Below are positions 35,554-48,722 of a stretch of DNA of 64,000 nucleotides, piece after piece; within the stretch, counting starts at the first letter, position 1, and each line of letters begins with the position of its first letter. Under the pieces are notes generated by a model that was given only the letters and a program-made list of their open reading frames with translations, did no database searches and was not told the origin of the DNA. The DNA is from Nissolia schottii (lineage: Eukaryota > Streptophyta > Magnoliopsida > Fabales > Fabaceae): NCBI GenBank assembly GCA_003254905.1, contig QANU01107674.1, positions 62,001 through 126,000 on the forward strand, read 5' to 3'. The position numbers were made by a program, and so were the translations under genes.

Positions 35554-37692
35554 TCGTTTTCTTGTTCGTTGTGTACCCTTTATTTTATTTTAAATTAAAA
35601 AATAGTCACAGAATGAAAGAAATATATAATATTTTATTTTATGAGTGTAATGTAAATTGCCACTTGGTAGACCGGGACACTATTTTGGTAATATGATTTT
35701 GTAGGAGGGATAATACAATAAAAATCTCTAGCCCAAGGTATGCCTCTAGCCTTGGTAGGTAGTGACAGTTCTGGAGATATTTATTCAAGTTGTGTGGAAG
35801 TGGTCTTTCTACTACCTTGTTTACTACATGTAAAAGATATCATGGTATGCATGTTCTGTTCTTCGAAAGATCGCAATCACTCTTGTTAATCAAAAGATGT
35901 CATGAGGTTGTCATGTATCCCTAACATTGATGCAAATCTACCACTTGCTATGTAACTTATCAGCTAATTGAGGGAGCATATTTCCTTGCCAAGATTTTTT
36001 TTTTTTAAATTTTATGTAATTTCATATACAAAAGTTTTTAATATTGTCATTTAACTAAATTATTTTATATAATATTCATTCGTGATTGAAAACTCTAATG
36101 TTTATTTTTTCTAATTTTTTTCTTCTCTTTGTTTGGTCTCTTTTGTGAGTGTTACACATACGATTGTCATTGCTCTTATGTAATAATAGCCCGTTGTCTT
36201 CTATTTCATTATTTAAATTTTTTCTTGTGTTTTATAGTTATGATTTTATTTCTCTATTGTGGTGTTTTCTTTTTGGGTTATGGTTGTTTTCATTTTTCTT
36301 TATGAAATTTTGTTTATATAGATCTTACAAATAAAGGAAGTGAAAATCTTACATATGAAGAAGATATTCAGTTTTGTCATGAAAGGAAGTGCAAGACATT
36401 CCTCAAATTGTAACATTAGTAGTGTAGGTCTTCGACATAAAATATCCTTAGATATTGATAGTCTTCAAATAAGGAGCAGAGTTACAGATCTTCAATCGAT
36501 TCAGAATGAACATTGTATTCATATCTTATTAATATTAGATCTTATGAATTATTTTTAATTTGTAAGTGTCATTAAACTGTTGTACGAATAATTTTTTAAA
36601 TAGTGGATAAAAAAATTAACTATTTTTACTTATGTAACAAAATTTAATTAAATGACACTGTAAAAAAAAATTCACTATTAATTAAACTCTTTGTAAAATG
36701 AGTATTGATTTTACAGTTTCTTCTAGGATGTTTGGTCATGGAATGATGAGATCAAATTCTGTCATGAGTGCAAGAATCTGCTATAGTGGTTTAATCAAAA
36801 AAAAAAATTCGACTATAGTGGTTATTTTGTCCCATCTTCCAATAATAATAATTAGAAAAAAGTTTATAGGTCCGTCAGTCCATGTTCAAAAGCAAACACT
36901 ACTTAGTATCCTCTAAAAAAATAAAATTTGTTGCAGATCAGCTCCTCCGCATGGGGAGGAAGAAGAACAAGAAGATCGTAGACTCTAAATAAAATTATGA
37001 ACAAAATGGTGAAGCTATAATGAATCCAAAATACAATGAAAGAATCATAATTCATTACTCATAATTCAAAAAGCATCCAAAAAATGAGTAATTCCAAGAG
37101 TCCCTAAGACAGAAGGAAGTAATTTAAAAGAGTTGTGTTATATGTATTCATTGTTTATAAGACATTGCGTTGAGTCACCATTCATCTACTATTAGATGAG
37201 ATTTTAATAGGGTTCACACTCAAATAAAATTCCATTAATATGTGAGTCGACATGGTGTTCCACACATAATGAGTACAATTAGCATTTCTCTCTTCATTAA
37301 GCCTCCTCTTATCACTTGTACAATAACGAAAAGTTCCTGACATTCTCTATACATTGTATGCCCTCACACAGTGAGAATAACCATGATTAACAGGATGATA
37401 ATACTCAAGCAGTTGAGTTGAGACACAAGACAACAAAAATAGTACATGCATGTCTAAAATTTAAATATGACCAAAATTTTCTGCTCTTTCTCTCTCCGTT
37501 CCTTTTATTCCTTCAAAATTAGCTGAGCAGATGGATAAGGATAAACACTTCTAACACAGGTTGTCAACTTTGTATGGTTATCTGCATCCAAACTTACAGT
37601 TAAAATAACCATACAAAACATATATAACTCGAGAGGCAGTTTCCAACATGCTTTTAAACAACAACACTTCTTGCAAAAAAGGATAGTATACA
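35554..37692. other. Intergenic DNA
   Basis: AT-rich, with several long T and A tracts (35998, 36667, 36798). No coding exon, RNA gene or confident transposon end was found. The last few hundred bases should include the 3' UTR of the pumilio gene. Confidence 0.4.
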
Positions 37693-40600
37693 TCATTTCC
37701 TCAGAAGCTTCGGCGAGAAAATCTTCTTAGAATATGGGCTATTTCGAGAAATGGATTTGCGAGACTCGATTGCTTCAACAAGTAAATTATGTAAATCGCC
37801 CTGGTTTGAAGGAAAAGGACAAACGGGAGAAAAGAATTAAAAAAAAAAATCAAGTAGGCAGTTAGGATTAAAACTTCCAATGATGAAGCCCCAAAACTAC
37901 AAAGACATGATATATGAAAATTATATGCACTTCTTACATATATTCAAAAAAGGATAACATTCTAGCACATGACACAAAATTTTGGGGAAGAGATAATAAC
38001 ATGACAAGATATTGAAGTTGAACTGTTTTGATATCGGTTAGTCAAATGTGTGAAAAGGAAAACAAAGTGATCATGTTACAAACCTCAGATTGCCGGAGAG
38101 CAGATTGAACAACATAGTTTGCATGTGGATCTTGAAGCAAGTTTTCAAAATGTGGAGCAGAGAGCAGTTCTAGAATGACTCTTGACCGGTTCTCATCATC
38201 GAATACAACAAGACATTTTTCAACGACATGACTACTAAACTTCTGTCTTGACATGTGCACATAGTTACCTTCAAATTGCATAATTATACTTGCAGTGGCT
38301 GATGGAATCTCCAAATCCATGATAAATTGAACAACATAATTTCTGCAGTAGGCAAAAAAAAAAAAATAGAGGTGAAAAGGTAATAAAATCAAGAGGCAAA
38401 GGCATCATTCATATCATACGCACATAATTTCTAGACATGATGGTCTACTTAGTGATTCATTAAAAATGATCAACTTTGTTGAATGCAAATTCCATGCAGA
38501 CACAAAAGCAGAAAGGTGTGGAGAAAAAAATCAGTTCAGAATGATAAGACACTAGAGAAAAAGGCTTGGTTGTTTGAAGAGCTTTATACTGTGATCTGGT
38601 TTAAGGAATTCAGCAAACATATAAGTTCAAAATAGCAAAAATAACATATCAATTTTTATTTGAAATTTAAAGCTGGTAATTGTTAGTGATCTTGTTCTGC
38701 AGTGCTACCATTCACTTTTCCATAAGGAATGGCCATATGCAGAAGGAATAGATGTAAAACAAAGGATGCTGCATGACCACTAAATTTTCTAGTTCCCCAC
38801 AACACTCGGCCTACAGTAAATCAGGTTGATATCTTCTATACAACTTATCAATGACATGTCACCACAACTGAGTTTCATGCTTCTGGAACAAAACAGAATA
38901 CATGTTCGTAAATAGCCAGAAAAGTAGATATATTTTTGTAAAAACAACCGCGAAAGGACTTTTGTGCTTTATATACTAATAAGTTTCTGATAGTTATTAC
39001 CCATATTTATCTTGAGCTAGCAGAAGTGCCTTAGCAGATAATTCTGCAATGAGTTTTTCTCGATGTTCCCCACTTGAATGGCTGATGCATCTTTGCAGAA
39101 CACAACATCCATGTTGATGAGTTGCAATGTCAACACAATACTTCGCAGCAGCGACAAATATAAACTGCCCAATGCAAATAACAGGCAAAAATATAACTTT
39201 CTACAAGGAAATATATATCAATTTTTGCACAAAATGACTTGCCTAAAAATAATTAGCATGGCGACAAATTGATACAAGAGGGCACTGGAAGAAAAATCAG
39301 CATAACTTCATCCATACAGCTCATTCATTAAGAAATTTAACAGTCAATAGGGATGTCATGAAAGTAAGGTGTTGCACGTCAACGAATAAGTGTGATGAAC
39401 TTCTAGAGTGACATGAATCTGTGAGAAACAATGATGTGCTATTTCACATGTGATGATCAGTTATCATGATCCACCAACAACAGTTTATAAAAACATAGCA
39501 ACAATATTGAATTTTCACTAGCAACAATATCATATATAAGATTATCATCCAATAAATAAACTTTACATAGTTTAAGAAAGGAAGAAACAATACCTTGTTA
39601 TCTTCATTGCTCAGGCATTGCAAACAACGCTGAACCACATGGTTTCCATTCAAGTCTTTGATGAGAGCTAAGAAACCTGGTTCAAGAGCTGATACAACAA
39701 ATGAAATTTCCTGCCTGGTTTTGAGGGTCTCAATCAGCTTCTGTACCACACGAGTGCTGATACAAAAAAAAGGGGTAAAGAAGCAATGTCAAATTCATAT
39801 CAGAATATCAATATAACATTGTAATACGAGCATAAGTTGCACCAGTACCCATGAGTGTTTAAAGAGATTCTGACAAGCTGGCCAGGTTCTGCAGTAATTA
39901 TGAATAGGATCTGTATTCTCTGTTCTTCATTGCATACATCCAATAACTTCTGCATAAGGTAATTCCCAAAAGGATTCATCATAAGTTCCACCACATGGTC
40001 AATGATCTCGTTAAATATCACTTGAACATCTTCAGGAGTACCCTCCTCAAACATTCTTTGGAGGAACCTACAACCATGCTGATCTTTGGCTACTAAATAT
40101 ATATACCCTCGAGCTTCAGCTAGGGAATTATACTTGGGCATCAAAGGGAATGAGCAACCAATCCTAGCACTCCTAGGACTTTCATAAGCTCCAACTACCT
40201 GGTGCCGCATGTCTAGGCCTGATCTCTGAAAATGCTTCCCAAAGCCTGTGCCTCGCACAGTAGCCTTACTTTGACATCTTGAACGATCCAAACTCCGGCT
40301 AACAACATAATTTAAGCCTTCACTGTGTATGATGAAGCTCCCGTCCACAGTGATAGGATCTAGACTTCCTTGTGGGGTTCTTGCATTTGAAGGTGGCACA
40401 ACTCTTGCATTAGACAAAGGATGGATATACTGCAGTGGATTTTGAATACTCACATAAGGTCTTAAATTAGTACAAAGGGAAGTGTTAGGCAATCTCGACA
40501 TGCCCGTTTCTTCCATTAAATTCATTTCATTTCTCTGTGCACAAAGTATAGGATCACCCCATGGATTTCTGCTGAAAGAAGCAGTAGGCTCCGGTCCCTG

Positions 40601-41479
40601 ACTTCCTCCATAATAGTAGTTATTCATCAGCTGCCTTCTGTGTCTTGGAGAATCCATTGAACCACCGAATCCATTTAACTGAGAAAGCATTGTCTCGGGT
40701 CGTTTACTACACTGCCTTGGTCCAAATAAATTGGCCATTTTGTAATCCTGGGTTAATCCTGGCAATGCATAATCCATTTCGGCACCATGGCTTATAGGAC
40801 TCCTGGGAAATGGGGTTTGAACCCCTTCACAACCTAAAAATCCTCTCCTAAAATTGTTATAGTCCCCATGTTTGTGAACATTGATTGGACTATTTCCAAC
40901 CAAGGAAAGGTCACGAAATGGAACCCCATTGATCCCCGCTGAAGCAATATTGAAATCATAAGGACTCTCATGTCTATTACCAATATACATTTGACTCAAA
41001 TTGGCACGGAGACCCAGTTCATCAACCAAGCTTTCATTCCTAACAGCTGAATCAGGTGTCACTGAATCCAAGCAGAAAGGGTCTAGGTGATAAGAGGTTC
41101 CAGAAGGCACAGTGGGTGATTTAAGATCCTCCAATGGAGGAGGGGTTGGTGATCCAGTGTCAGACAAGGCATGTCCACCAGGGAACAAGCTCGAGGAGGA
41201 GCCGTCAGATTTCAGGGAGAAGCCACTCACGGGAGATGATGATGATGCACATGGATACTGAATTTGAGTTAAAGGGTCATCATCATACATACCACACATT
41301 CCGTGATTCGCCTGAGTCACAAAAGGGCCATGATCATCATCACCATCATCAACACCATGAACATGGCGATTCCTACGGAAACGGTTAACAAGATTGTGTG
41401 ATGTTGCCTGAGGGATCTCATTCAGCAACATCTCAAGCTCCTCAAGCTCCCCGTCTTTTTCTATCGTCTTTTTACCCAT
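37693..41479 (-). CDS. Pumilio/PUF RNA-binding protein (APUM12-like)
   Basis: Exons 41479-39849, 39756-39594, 39164-39001, 38342-38084 and 37800-37693, 2325 nt, 774 residues. The first 450 residues are low-complexity, Ser/Pro/Asn-rich with an acidic patch (VDDGDDDHG). The PUF domain begins near residue 458 and has eight repeats with recognition helices GCRFLQ, GNYLMQ, GTRVVQ, GNHVVQ, GCCVLQ, GNYVVQ, SSHVVE and ANYVVQ. PUF proteins bind 3' UTR elements, one base per repeat, and repress or localise mRNA. Repeats 8 to 1 predict U-G-U-A-U-A-U-A like binding. Repeat 5 has Cys where an Arg or Tyr stacking residue is usual. ATG 41479 is taken as the start; the 5' flank may hold a leader intron. The close relation to Arabidopsis group-II pumilios is from memory. 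Confidence 0.92.
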
Positions 41480-43700
41480 CTCAACGCAGAAGAAACCAAC
41501 AATGAAGAGTGAAAGGAACAAAGGAAATAAAAGGGAAGAGAACAAGGGGGAACTCACGCAAAGCAATCAGAGCATTACAGGAATCCGAAAACCCATTTCA
41601 GATATCGATTCAAAGATGCGGAAAAACGCAACCCGGTGAGAGGTTATCACTCTTTCGCCATCTGGGTCGGGCTCAGAGGTTCAGAAAAACACAAAAAAGA
41701 TGGTACCTTTATGATGAGAATTTCAATTGCGTTTTTGCATTTTGCATTTTGAGGAAATCATATGATTTGGATTAATGGGTTTTGTTTGTGGGGAGTTGGT
41801 GAAACATGCAAAGATTGAAGATTTACATGCGGTTACTGGAAAGCGTAGGTGTACACACTCAGCGTAGTCACATACGCCATTAAAGCTGGAGCAAGAAGAG
41901 ACGCACTGGTCTTTCAATTTTTCCCATAATATACCATTTGACTTTAAATAGATTTAAATACTTTTAGTTTTATTATATTTAACATTGCGTTCAAGAAAAT
42001 AAATTGAATTAATTAATAATACTTTTATCCAATAAATTATATCCATTTATTATTTATAATAATAATATCAAAACGCAAAGTTTTTATTTTGAATTATCAT
42101 ATTTTAAATTATGAGTTGATATATAATAATAATGTAAAGTTTTTTTTATATTATCATTCAACTAAATATTCTTTTATGTACATGACATTTAAAACAGTGA
42201 AATAGAAGGTTCAAAATTTTTACTAATGTGCACACAACACAAATTTAATTTAATGATAATATAAAATAATTTTGTAATGTCAATATATATTAATTAAACT
42301 CATATCTTTTAAAAGTAGAATCCTTAAAGGAGAATCAGTGTGATTGACTATAGAAGACCGGTGAGAAGTCAAAGATACATTATTAATTTATTTATCAAAA
42401 TTGAAAAAAAAAAAGAGAGGATATATTAGGTATACCCATATTAAATGAAAATAAATTCCTAATATACCTAACCTAGGACAAGCCTCTATTTTTTTAATTT
42501 AATAAGTACTAGTCCAATATCTTCATTTAATATGGGTACATGAGAAAAAAATAATAATTAATATTAGGATATACCTCTAATTTGGTTTTTATTATTTTTT
42601 AAATAATTTCATTTCTCTTAAAAAAATTTGGTTGATTTATTTTATTTTTTTTTATATCGACCAATTTAGTCCCTGCAAATTACAAAAATTATATAAGTTA
42701 GTTTTTTTTTCCATCACCTACATTGAGATGACACTCTTAAAGCATAACATAGGGATAGCATTTTACACAATTAATAATGCACTCCTTTTAAGAGATACAA
42801 CGTTATTTCACATACTATGTTCACACAATGTGTGCATCCATAATGAAAACACACATACATTGATGAGTTGTGTTTGTTGTAATATCCTCAAACTTTGTAT
42901 CAGTAGGAATAAACTTATATTAGTTGCAAAGTAAAACTATGGTTACCATTATTTTAAAAGTTAATCAGAATTTATTGGACCATTATATTTAAATCTATTC
43001 AATATTCATCTATATTAATTTGTTAATTATTATTACAAGTTGTTTTATCTTACTTATATCTTATGATATCACAATACAATACATACACATAATACTAGCC
43101 ATAAATTGTCTCATGACAAGTTACCATTTTTTTTCCTATTCTTTTCAACTGCATCATGAAATTTTTTCACATGAAATGACAATATCATATTTTCCTATTC
43201 TTTTCTACTCATAGACTTTATATAAGTACTATATGACCCATATGTCTTTTCTTACCTATTTTTTAAGAAAAGGAAGAAGAAGATTGCGTTCAATTCATCT
43301 TTAAATGCAATATGTTTTTAACGTTTGACTACTAAACGTTATGTAATATATGTGTCTGTGTTCTATGCATGTTACATATCATGCATTATATCAATAAAAA
43401 AAGTTAGTTCATGATCTGACATGTTTTATCATTTTTGTATTATTTTTACATATTGTTCATTATTTGCATTAAGTTACTTATTATTACTTGTTTCTACTTC
43501 AAAATTAAAGTAAATATTTTGTGGCTTATTTTTCAACTAAACATGCTAAGAAATAGTGTTTAATTGACACATATCTAATAATCTTCAATATATGGTGAAA
43601 AATGTGAAAAACATGATAAATAATTTGGACATATTCAGTGGATAAGCTTAATTCAAGCGTACATTATTGTTGCACACATTACGTATGATGCACAAGTTAA
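41480..43700. other. Promoter of the pumilio gene and intergenic DNA
   Basis: The first 300 bp hold the leader and core promoter. Further out the DNA is AT-rich. A small palindromic region lies at 42421-42541. No gene was found. Confidence 0.4.
42421..42541. repeat. Short inverted repeat, possible MITE remnant
   Basis: TACCCATATTAAATGAA near 42434-42450 pairs with TTCATTTAATATGGGTA near 42523-42539. The words ATTAGGTATA and TAGGATATACC occur just outside. The unit is about 120-150 bp. Confidence 0.5.
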
Positions 43701-44179
43701 ATGTGATTTGTCTAACCATTTGCTGTTAAGTTTTGGTGAAAGCATTTGCTGCTTTCATGCATTTAAAACTCTATATATACAGGGCTAACATTGTGTTGTG
43801 CATGGACATACTCAATAAGTAAATTTCTTGCCCTTGTGTTGTGAAGGTTTGTGAGTGAGTAACGAGAGAAAAATAATTGTGAGGTACAGTATTTGTGAGA
43901 CTTTTGAATCAAGAACGAAAAACAATATTCCACATGAGGCATCAGATAACGACATAAGAGTTTTGGCAACTTTAGGTGAGTAACAATTTCTCATCACCTA
44001 CTTTAACAACTATTAATAATTATTTTCATAAATGATATTTTATTACGAGCAAGTTTATGATATACCTTTATGAAAATATTATCAAAAGATATTTTAGAAT
44101 GTCAAAGGATAATTAGTTTCAAAAATACTTTATGAAAAATATTAATTATGAACTCATGAAACATTTTTATTTACACGTG

Positions 44180-44967
44180 GGACCATTGATAATAAGTAAG
44201 GCATTGCATGTGCTGTATGACAAATATTATAATTTAGAGACTATTATTATGATGATAAAATAAGTGTATAAACTTTGACTAAGTATCTAGATTAAAAATG
44301 TAAGTTAGTAATTGTCTAACTCGACCTTGGTATATTGTAGCCATACCGTGACGTTCGAGTAGACACCACACTGTGAGGCTAGTATAGATAACATATCGTG
44401 AGACTCAGACAGTTAAATTTTAAGCATACCTTAAAGCCCGGGCAGAACTTTAAGACATATATCTCCCCCATCATCATCGATATTATGATTACCAACATTT
44501 ATTGCATTGTAAGTTTCATACTTGTTTATGTTCCACATGACACGTGAGCCGTGCGATTTTTTCATTCATTGAATTTGATGACTCACCCCTTATCTCATTA
44601 TTTTTTAAATAGTGTTGTTGATCTAGAGTAAGGTTCCACAGTCCATTTCAGCTGTCAGTGGTGAGCTTCATTTTGTAGTGAAGTTATTTGCTATTTTATT
44701 TATGTCTAGAATGCTATAGAGTCACACAGGTAGGAATACGCTATTTTCATGTATTGTTATGTGTTTATTCTATTCCAGTTTTGCCTTCAAAATTTGTAAG
44801 GAATTTATGTGCCGATATGGGGCTTATGGATTTATTTGTTTATGAAAGGATTTTAATTTATTTAATTGTTTTGTTAAATAACCACGTTTTCACATAAATT
44901 ACGATCAGAAGCTTGCATTAGGGATCATATTTCTCATGTGTAGGTCATGACTTTTTGGGTCGTGACA
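44180..44967. mobile_element. Probable LTR fragment, Ty3/gypsy-like
   Basis: It ends GGGTCGTGACA and contains phrases also seen in the LTR-like sequence at 14383-15264 in the same order: a TTGCATTG...ATG TATA-type region, a TTATTTATGTCTAGAATGCT block compared with GAGTTATGTCTAGAGTGCT there, then a GGTAGGAATACG/GGCAGGATCCTC block. The left boundary is not resolved; it may reach back to about 43.7 kb. No internal coding region is present. Confidence 0.42.
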
Positions 44968-45612
44968 TTTGCAAAAGATGAAAATGAGACGTTTGAATAT
45001 CTATGTGGCAAAGTAGACAACTTTCCAGTGAAGCTGATTAATTTGAAAAGTACTATAGACTAAAGTGGCAAAAAAATAAAAATAAAAATGATGAAATTGA
45101 CCAATTAAAAAAATTATAAGGACTAAATTGACCGAAAATTTTAAGGGATATGAAATTGAGACTAAATTGGAGTTTTTTTCTTAACATTACGTAGATTTTA
45201 GAAATTGACAATTATTTGTAAAAAAAATGCACTAAAGACATTGTGACAAGAACATATTTAAAAAATAAGACTTAAATAAAAAAAATTGTCTACGTGTTGT
45301 GATATTTTTAAGGTAATTTTTATACTTAAAAATAAGTCACACAGGAAACATATATCATGCATAATTTATATGTTAATTTTATAGCTTTAAAAATAGAAGG
45401 ACATAAGTAGTGATAGAAGTGGGCTAAGTTTAACAAAACTCACCTTCCAACTTATTAATATGGATTCGGCTCATTTAAAAATTCACAAGTCTTAGCCAAC
45501 CGATCCACGGGTCTATTCAAATAAAATATAAATTAAACCTTTTAAATTTAACATTAAATTAATTATTGAACCAATTTTTGTTTGATTAGATTTTTAGTAT
45601 AATTTTTATAAT
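44968..45612. other. AT-rich spacer
   Basis: Nothing beyond short A/T tracts and possible retroelement debris. Confidence 0.3.
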
Positions 45613-45620
45613 CTTGACGT

Positions 45621-46448
45621 TAGGGTTGTCAAAATGAGCCCCGACCCGCAAGCCCTACCTATTTACCTGGTTAAATGGACGAGTTTTACATACAAAACAT
45701 AGGCTCGTGAAAATTTGAAAAAAAAATGGCCCGGCCAGCCTAACGGGCTCACAAGCTAGCCTGTGAGCCCGTGAAATTAAAAAAAAAAAAAAATCAAAAG
45801 TTACCCGTAAGAACTGTAGCATAACAATATTTCATTAGAATAGAAGAGTTATATAATTGGAATATATATATATATATGAGAGTTATTTTAGTAGCAAACT
45901 AAATTGCTTAATTGTTTTAGTTATAATTAAAACATTTTTTAGATATTTTAAAACCTACTGCGCATCACGCGAATTTAGACTCTAGGTGTTAATTAAATAC
46001 ATTATCTTGTTATCTTTTTTTTTTTCCTATCAAAGCTTTGTAAATAGCTTCTTAATTGAAAAATGCTACAATTTTTTATACGTATCCAAAATTAAAGATT
46101 TCGTAACCACAATAAAGAGATAAAGACGAAAAAATCACAAAACCTTAATTTTTCTCTATTTATTACCATCGGAAATGGATCCTCAAATTTTACATAAATT
46201 ATTTCTTTTTGATTAATTAATAGATAGACAATAAAAAATAGTTAAAAATGACCACGCATACTTATTCACAACTTTGTATCTAAATCATAAAAAATAGACT
46301 AAAATTTTAATTTTAAAAAAAATAAACGAGCTAGCGGACTAGCCCGTTTAAACCCGCAGACCAACCATAAACGAATCAGATTCTAAAAATGTGCATAATT
46401 TTGGCCCGACCTATTTAGGCCTGCGGGCCAGGCCGTTTAACACCCCTA
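45621..46448. mobile_element. hAT-type non-autonomous element
   Basis: Ends TAGGGTTGTCAAAATG and, inverted, TAGGGGTGTTAAACGG, the classic plant hAT terminus. The flanks CTTGACGT (45613-45620) and CTTGGCGT (46449-46456) are an 8-bp target duplication with one change. Subterminal GGCCCG and AGCCCGT words occur at both ends. No open frame is present. Confidence 0.85.
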
Positions 46449-46456
46449 CTTGGCGT

Positions 46457-47062
46457 GTACAAATTTTATTTACCAAATATTGTATCTATTGATTTAAATA
46501 AAGAATATTTTCTTCTTTTGTCATCCGACATTATATGTTCTTACCCCTTTGTATAACTGACGGGTTAACTTGTTCCTTAATAAAAATATAAAAGTTCATA
46601 TTAGTTTCTCTCATTTTTTAAATACAAGTTAAATTAACATTTTTTTAGTCACACTTTATAAATATGATTACATATATTTTTAAAAATTTTAAATACATCA
46701 ATAATATCATCATCACTCTAACTCACTTTTAATTACATTTATGAAATATGACTGAATATGAAAGAATTAATTTGGTTTGTATTTAAAAATAAGAGGAAAC
46801 ATTTTCTTTTGTCTTCAAATCGGCCTATCAATGATTTGAAAAATCAAATAGGACCTTTACTCTTATGCATATTATTATATTATTATTATGTTATTTCTTT
46901 GATATCTTAATTTTTATAAGAGTGTCAATACCTCTTTATATTTCAATGACTCAAGTTTAAAATAATAAATAATAAGAGTTAATAGATCATATGATTAGTT
47001 TTGGCCAAATAACTGTAAGGTATCTATACCCTTCAATTTTATATGATACCGGAATAAGACCC
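46457..47062. other. AT-rich spacer
   Basis: No gene or clear element. The left flank of the long inverted-repeat element may begin inside it. Confidence 0.3.

Positions 47063-47105
<43 letters not shown>
47063..47105. repeat. (ATT)n microsatellite
   Basis: About 14 TTA/ATT units without interruption. Confidence 0.95.
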
Positions 47106-47106
<1 letters not shown>

Positions 47107-47204
47107 ACCTTCAAAATATCAGATGCGACTTAAAAAATTATACTTAAGTGCATCGAAATGATTTTTTTAAAAATGAAAACATATTAGCATATCCTTTGAA
47201 AATT

Positions 47205-48230
47205 AATTTTTAGGCACTGACATGACATGTGACATAATTCAAAATTAAATTTTTTTAACTCTATGACCTGACCGAAACTTTGGATCTGACCCGCTTTCAT
47301 TAAAAAAAAAAAAAAAACCCAAATCAACTCTACTTCGTCGTCATCTCACACCCTCCTCTCCACTTCCTCCACTAGGCTTCCCCCACTCCTTCGTCATCTT
47401 CCCCACGCCCACCGTCCTCTCTGCCGTCATCGTCTTCCCTCTCTCTCATCCGTCCTCTGCACATCACAGCTTAGCTTCTTACTGCAAATCACTACTTTGT
47501 CTTGCTATGAAGTTTCCCTTCCTGACTTTATCCTTATAAATGTGTTTGTGTGTGTGTGTGTGTTGCTTACGGGAAACTATCTTGTACCCCACCCAAGAAT
47601 CAGATTATCATTCCTTGTTTATGGAGCTTTCTAGTTTATTAATTGGTGGGACTTCTGAATTGCACTTGGCAAATTTCCTTCATATGATAACAACCATGGC
47701 AGAATTTGGGTATTCTAAGGACCAAATAGAATTTTTAATATTGAATAGCCAAAAGGTTCCTGAACTCCCAGATGGAGAATTTGTTTGGGAACTATCTTCT
47801 GTGTCGCCACCGGCAGAGACCGACCTGTTGCAACCCATAGATCATGTGCCATCGATAAATGAACACATCTTTCCAAGAAGGAAGGCTGGAGTAAACTCAA
47901 ACTAGCCTCCTGCTGATTAGAAAACTGCACCAGATTTTAATTATGCTCGACGACGGACGAGAGAGAGGGAAGACGACGACAGCGGAGAGGACGGTGGGCG
48001 TGGGGGGACAACGACGGAGTGGGGGAAGCTTAGTGGAGGAAGCGGAGAGAGGGTGTGAGATGACGACGGAGTGGGGTTGATTTTGGGGGTGTGCGGGTAG
48101 ATTTAGGTCATTTGATTTGGGTTTTTTTTTTAAAATGAAACCGGGGTGGATTCAAAGCTTGAGTCGGTTACGAGCTAAAAAAATTTAATTGTGGGTTATG
48201 CCAAGTGAAGTGCCATGTAAGCTCCTACTA
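47205..48230. mobile_element. Long-inverted-repeat element (Pack-MULE-like) with a captured exon
   Basis: The left arm, about 47213-47470, and the right arm, about 47946-48215, are inverted copies of about 250 bp. Left ACCCAAATCAACTCTACTTC is answered by right CCCCAAAATCAACCCCACTCC (inverted) and the arms share CGTCATCTCACACCCTC, CTTCCTCCACTA and CCACGCCCACCGTCCTCTC. The arms are unusually GC-rich and continue outward into AT-rich DNA with weaker pairing, so the true ends and target duplication are unresolved. Between them lies a plus-strand open frame of host-like protein. Long GC-rich inverted arms around a gene piece are the Pack-MULE pattern. Confidence 0.7.
47570..47905 (+). pseudogene. 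Captured host gene fragment, possibly from a NO VEIN (NOV)-like gene
   Basis: The open frame contains PTQESDYHSLFMELSSLL, then GTSELHLANFLHMITTMAEF, DQIEFLILNSQKVPELPDGE and VWELSSV. This is non-repetitive, globular-looking sequence quite unlike transposase. From memory it resembles part of the very large plant protein NO VEIN (histidine-kinase-like ATPase fold), but I cannot check this. There is no proper start of its own: the upstream part (a CVCVCC stretch) is simple GT repeat. It is a fragment held between inverted arms and is probably not a working gene. Confidence 0.5.
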
Positions 48231-48722
48231 ATAGCCATGTCATTACTGTTAACCTTAGTTATTTATAAAGATTAAAATAAAATTTTAAAATTTTATAAGG
48301 ATTAAAAATTTTACTAAAAAATTAAAATTAAATTTTTTAATTTTATAGAGACTAAAAATTTAATTAAGTCTAAATTTTATATACACATGGTGGAAGATAC
48401 GACTTTGTCTACTTGCACCGTTCTTCTTCATCTACTAAATTAGGGTTTTGGAGAGTTCACAACACCAACCATCAGGAACACCACCCCAATCTAATAATAC
48501 TGTTTCTTAATTACACTATTAACTCTATCCAACCATCGATCGAAAGCATCGAAGTTCCAACACTTTCATTTCGGTAATTCCCAACTTCACCGTGTTTTTT
48601 TTTTTTTTTCATTCAATTTCAATAATTTTTCTTCAAATTCCTCCTTCGCTTTAATTCCTTTGAAAATATCATATATTTTCCCCTAAATTTCAATAATTTA
48701 TTTTGTTCTCTCACTATTCTTG
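48231..48722. other. Promoter region of the bL32 gene
   Basis: AT-rich DNA that includes the 5' UTR of the ribosomal protein gene, probably from about 48430. No other feature. Confidence 0.4.

Noticed and set aside
35385-35696. 103-codon frame in the LNK1 promoter region
   Set aside because: It overlaps the G-box region, has no homology I can see and ends in AT-rich DNA.
41134-41388. Plus-strand frame rich in His (DHHHHHQHHEHG)
   Set aside because: It is the opposite strand of the acidic patch in pumilio exon 1.
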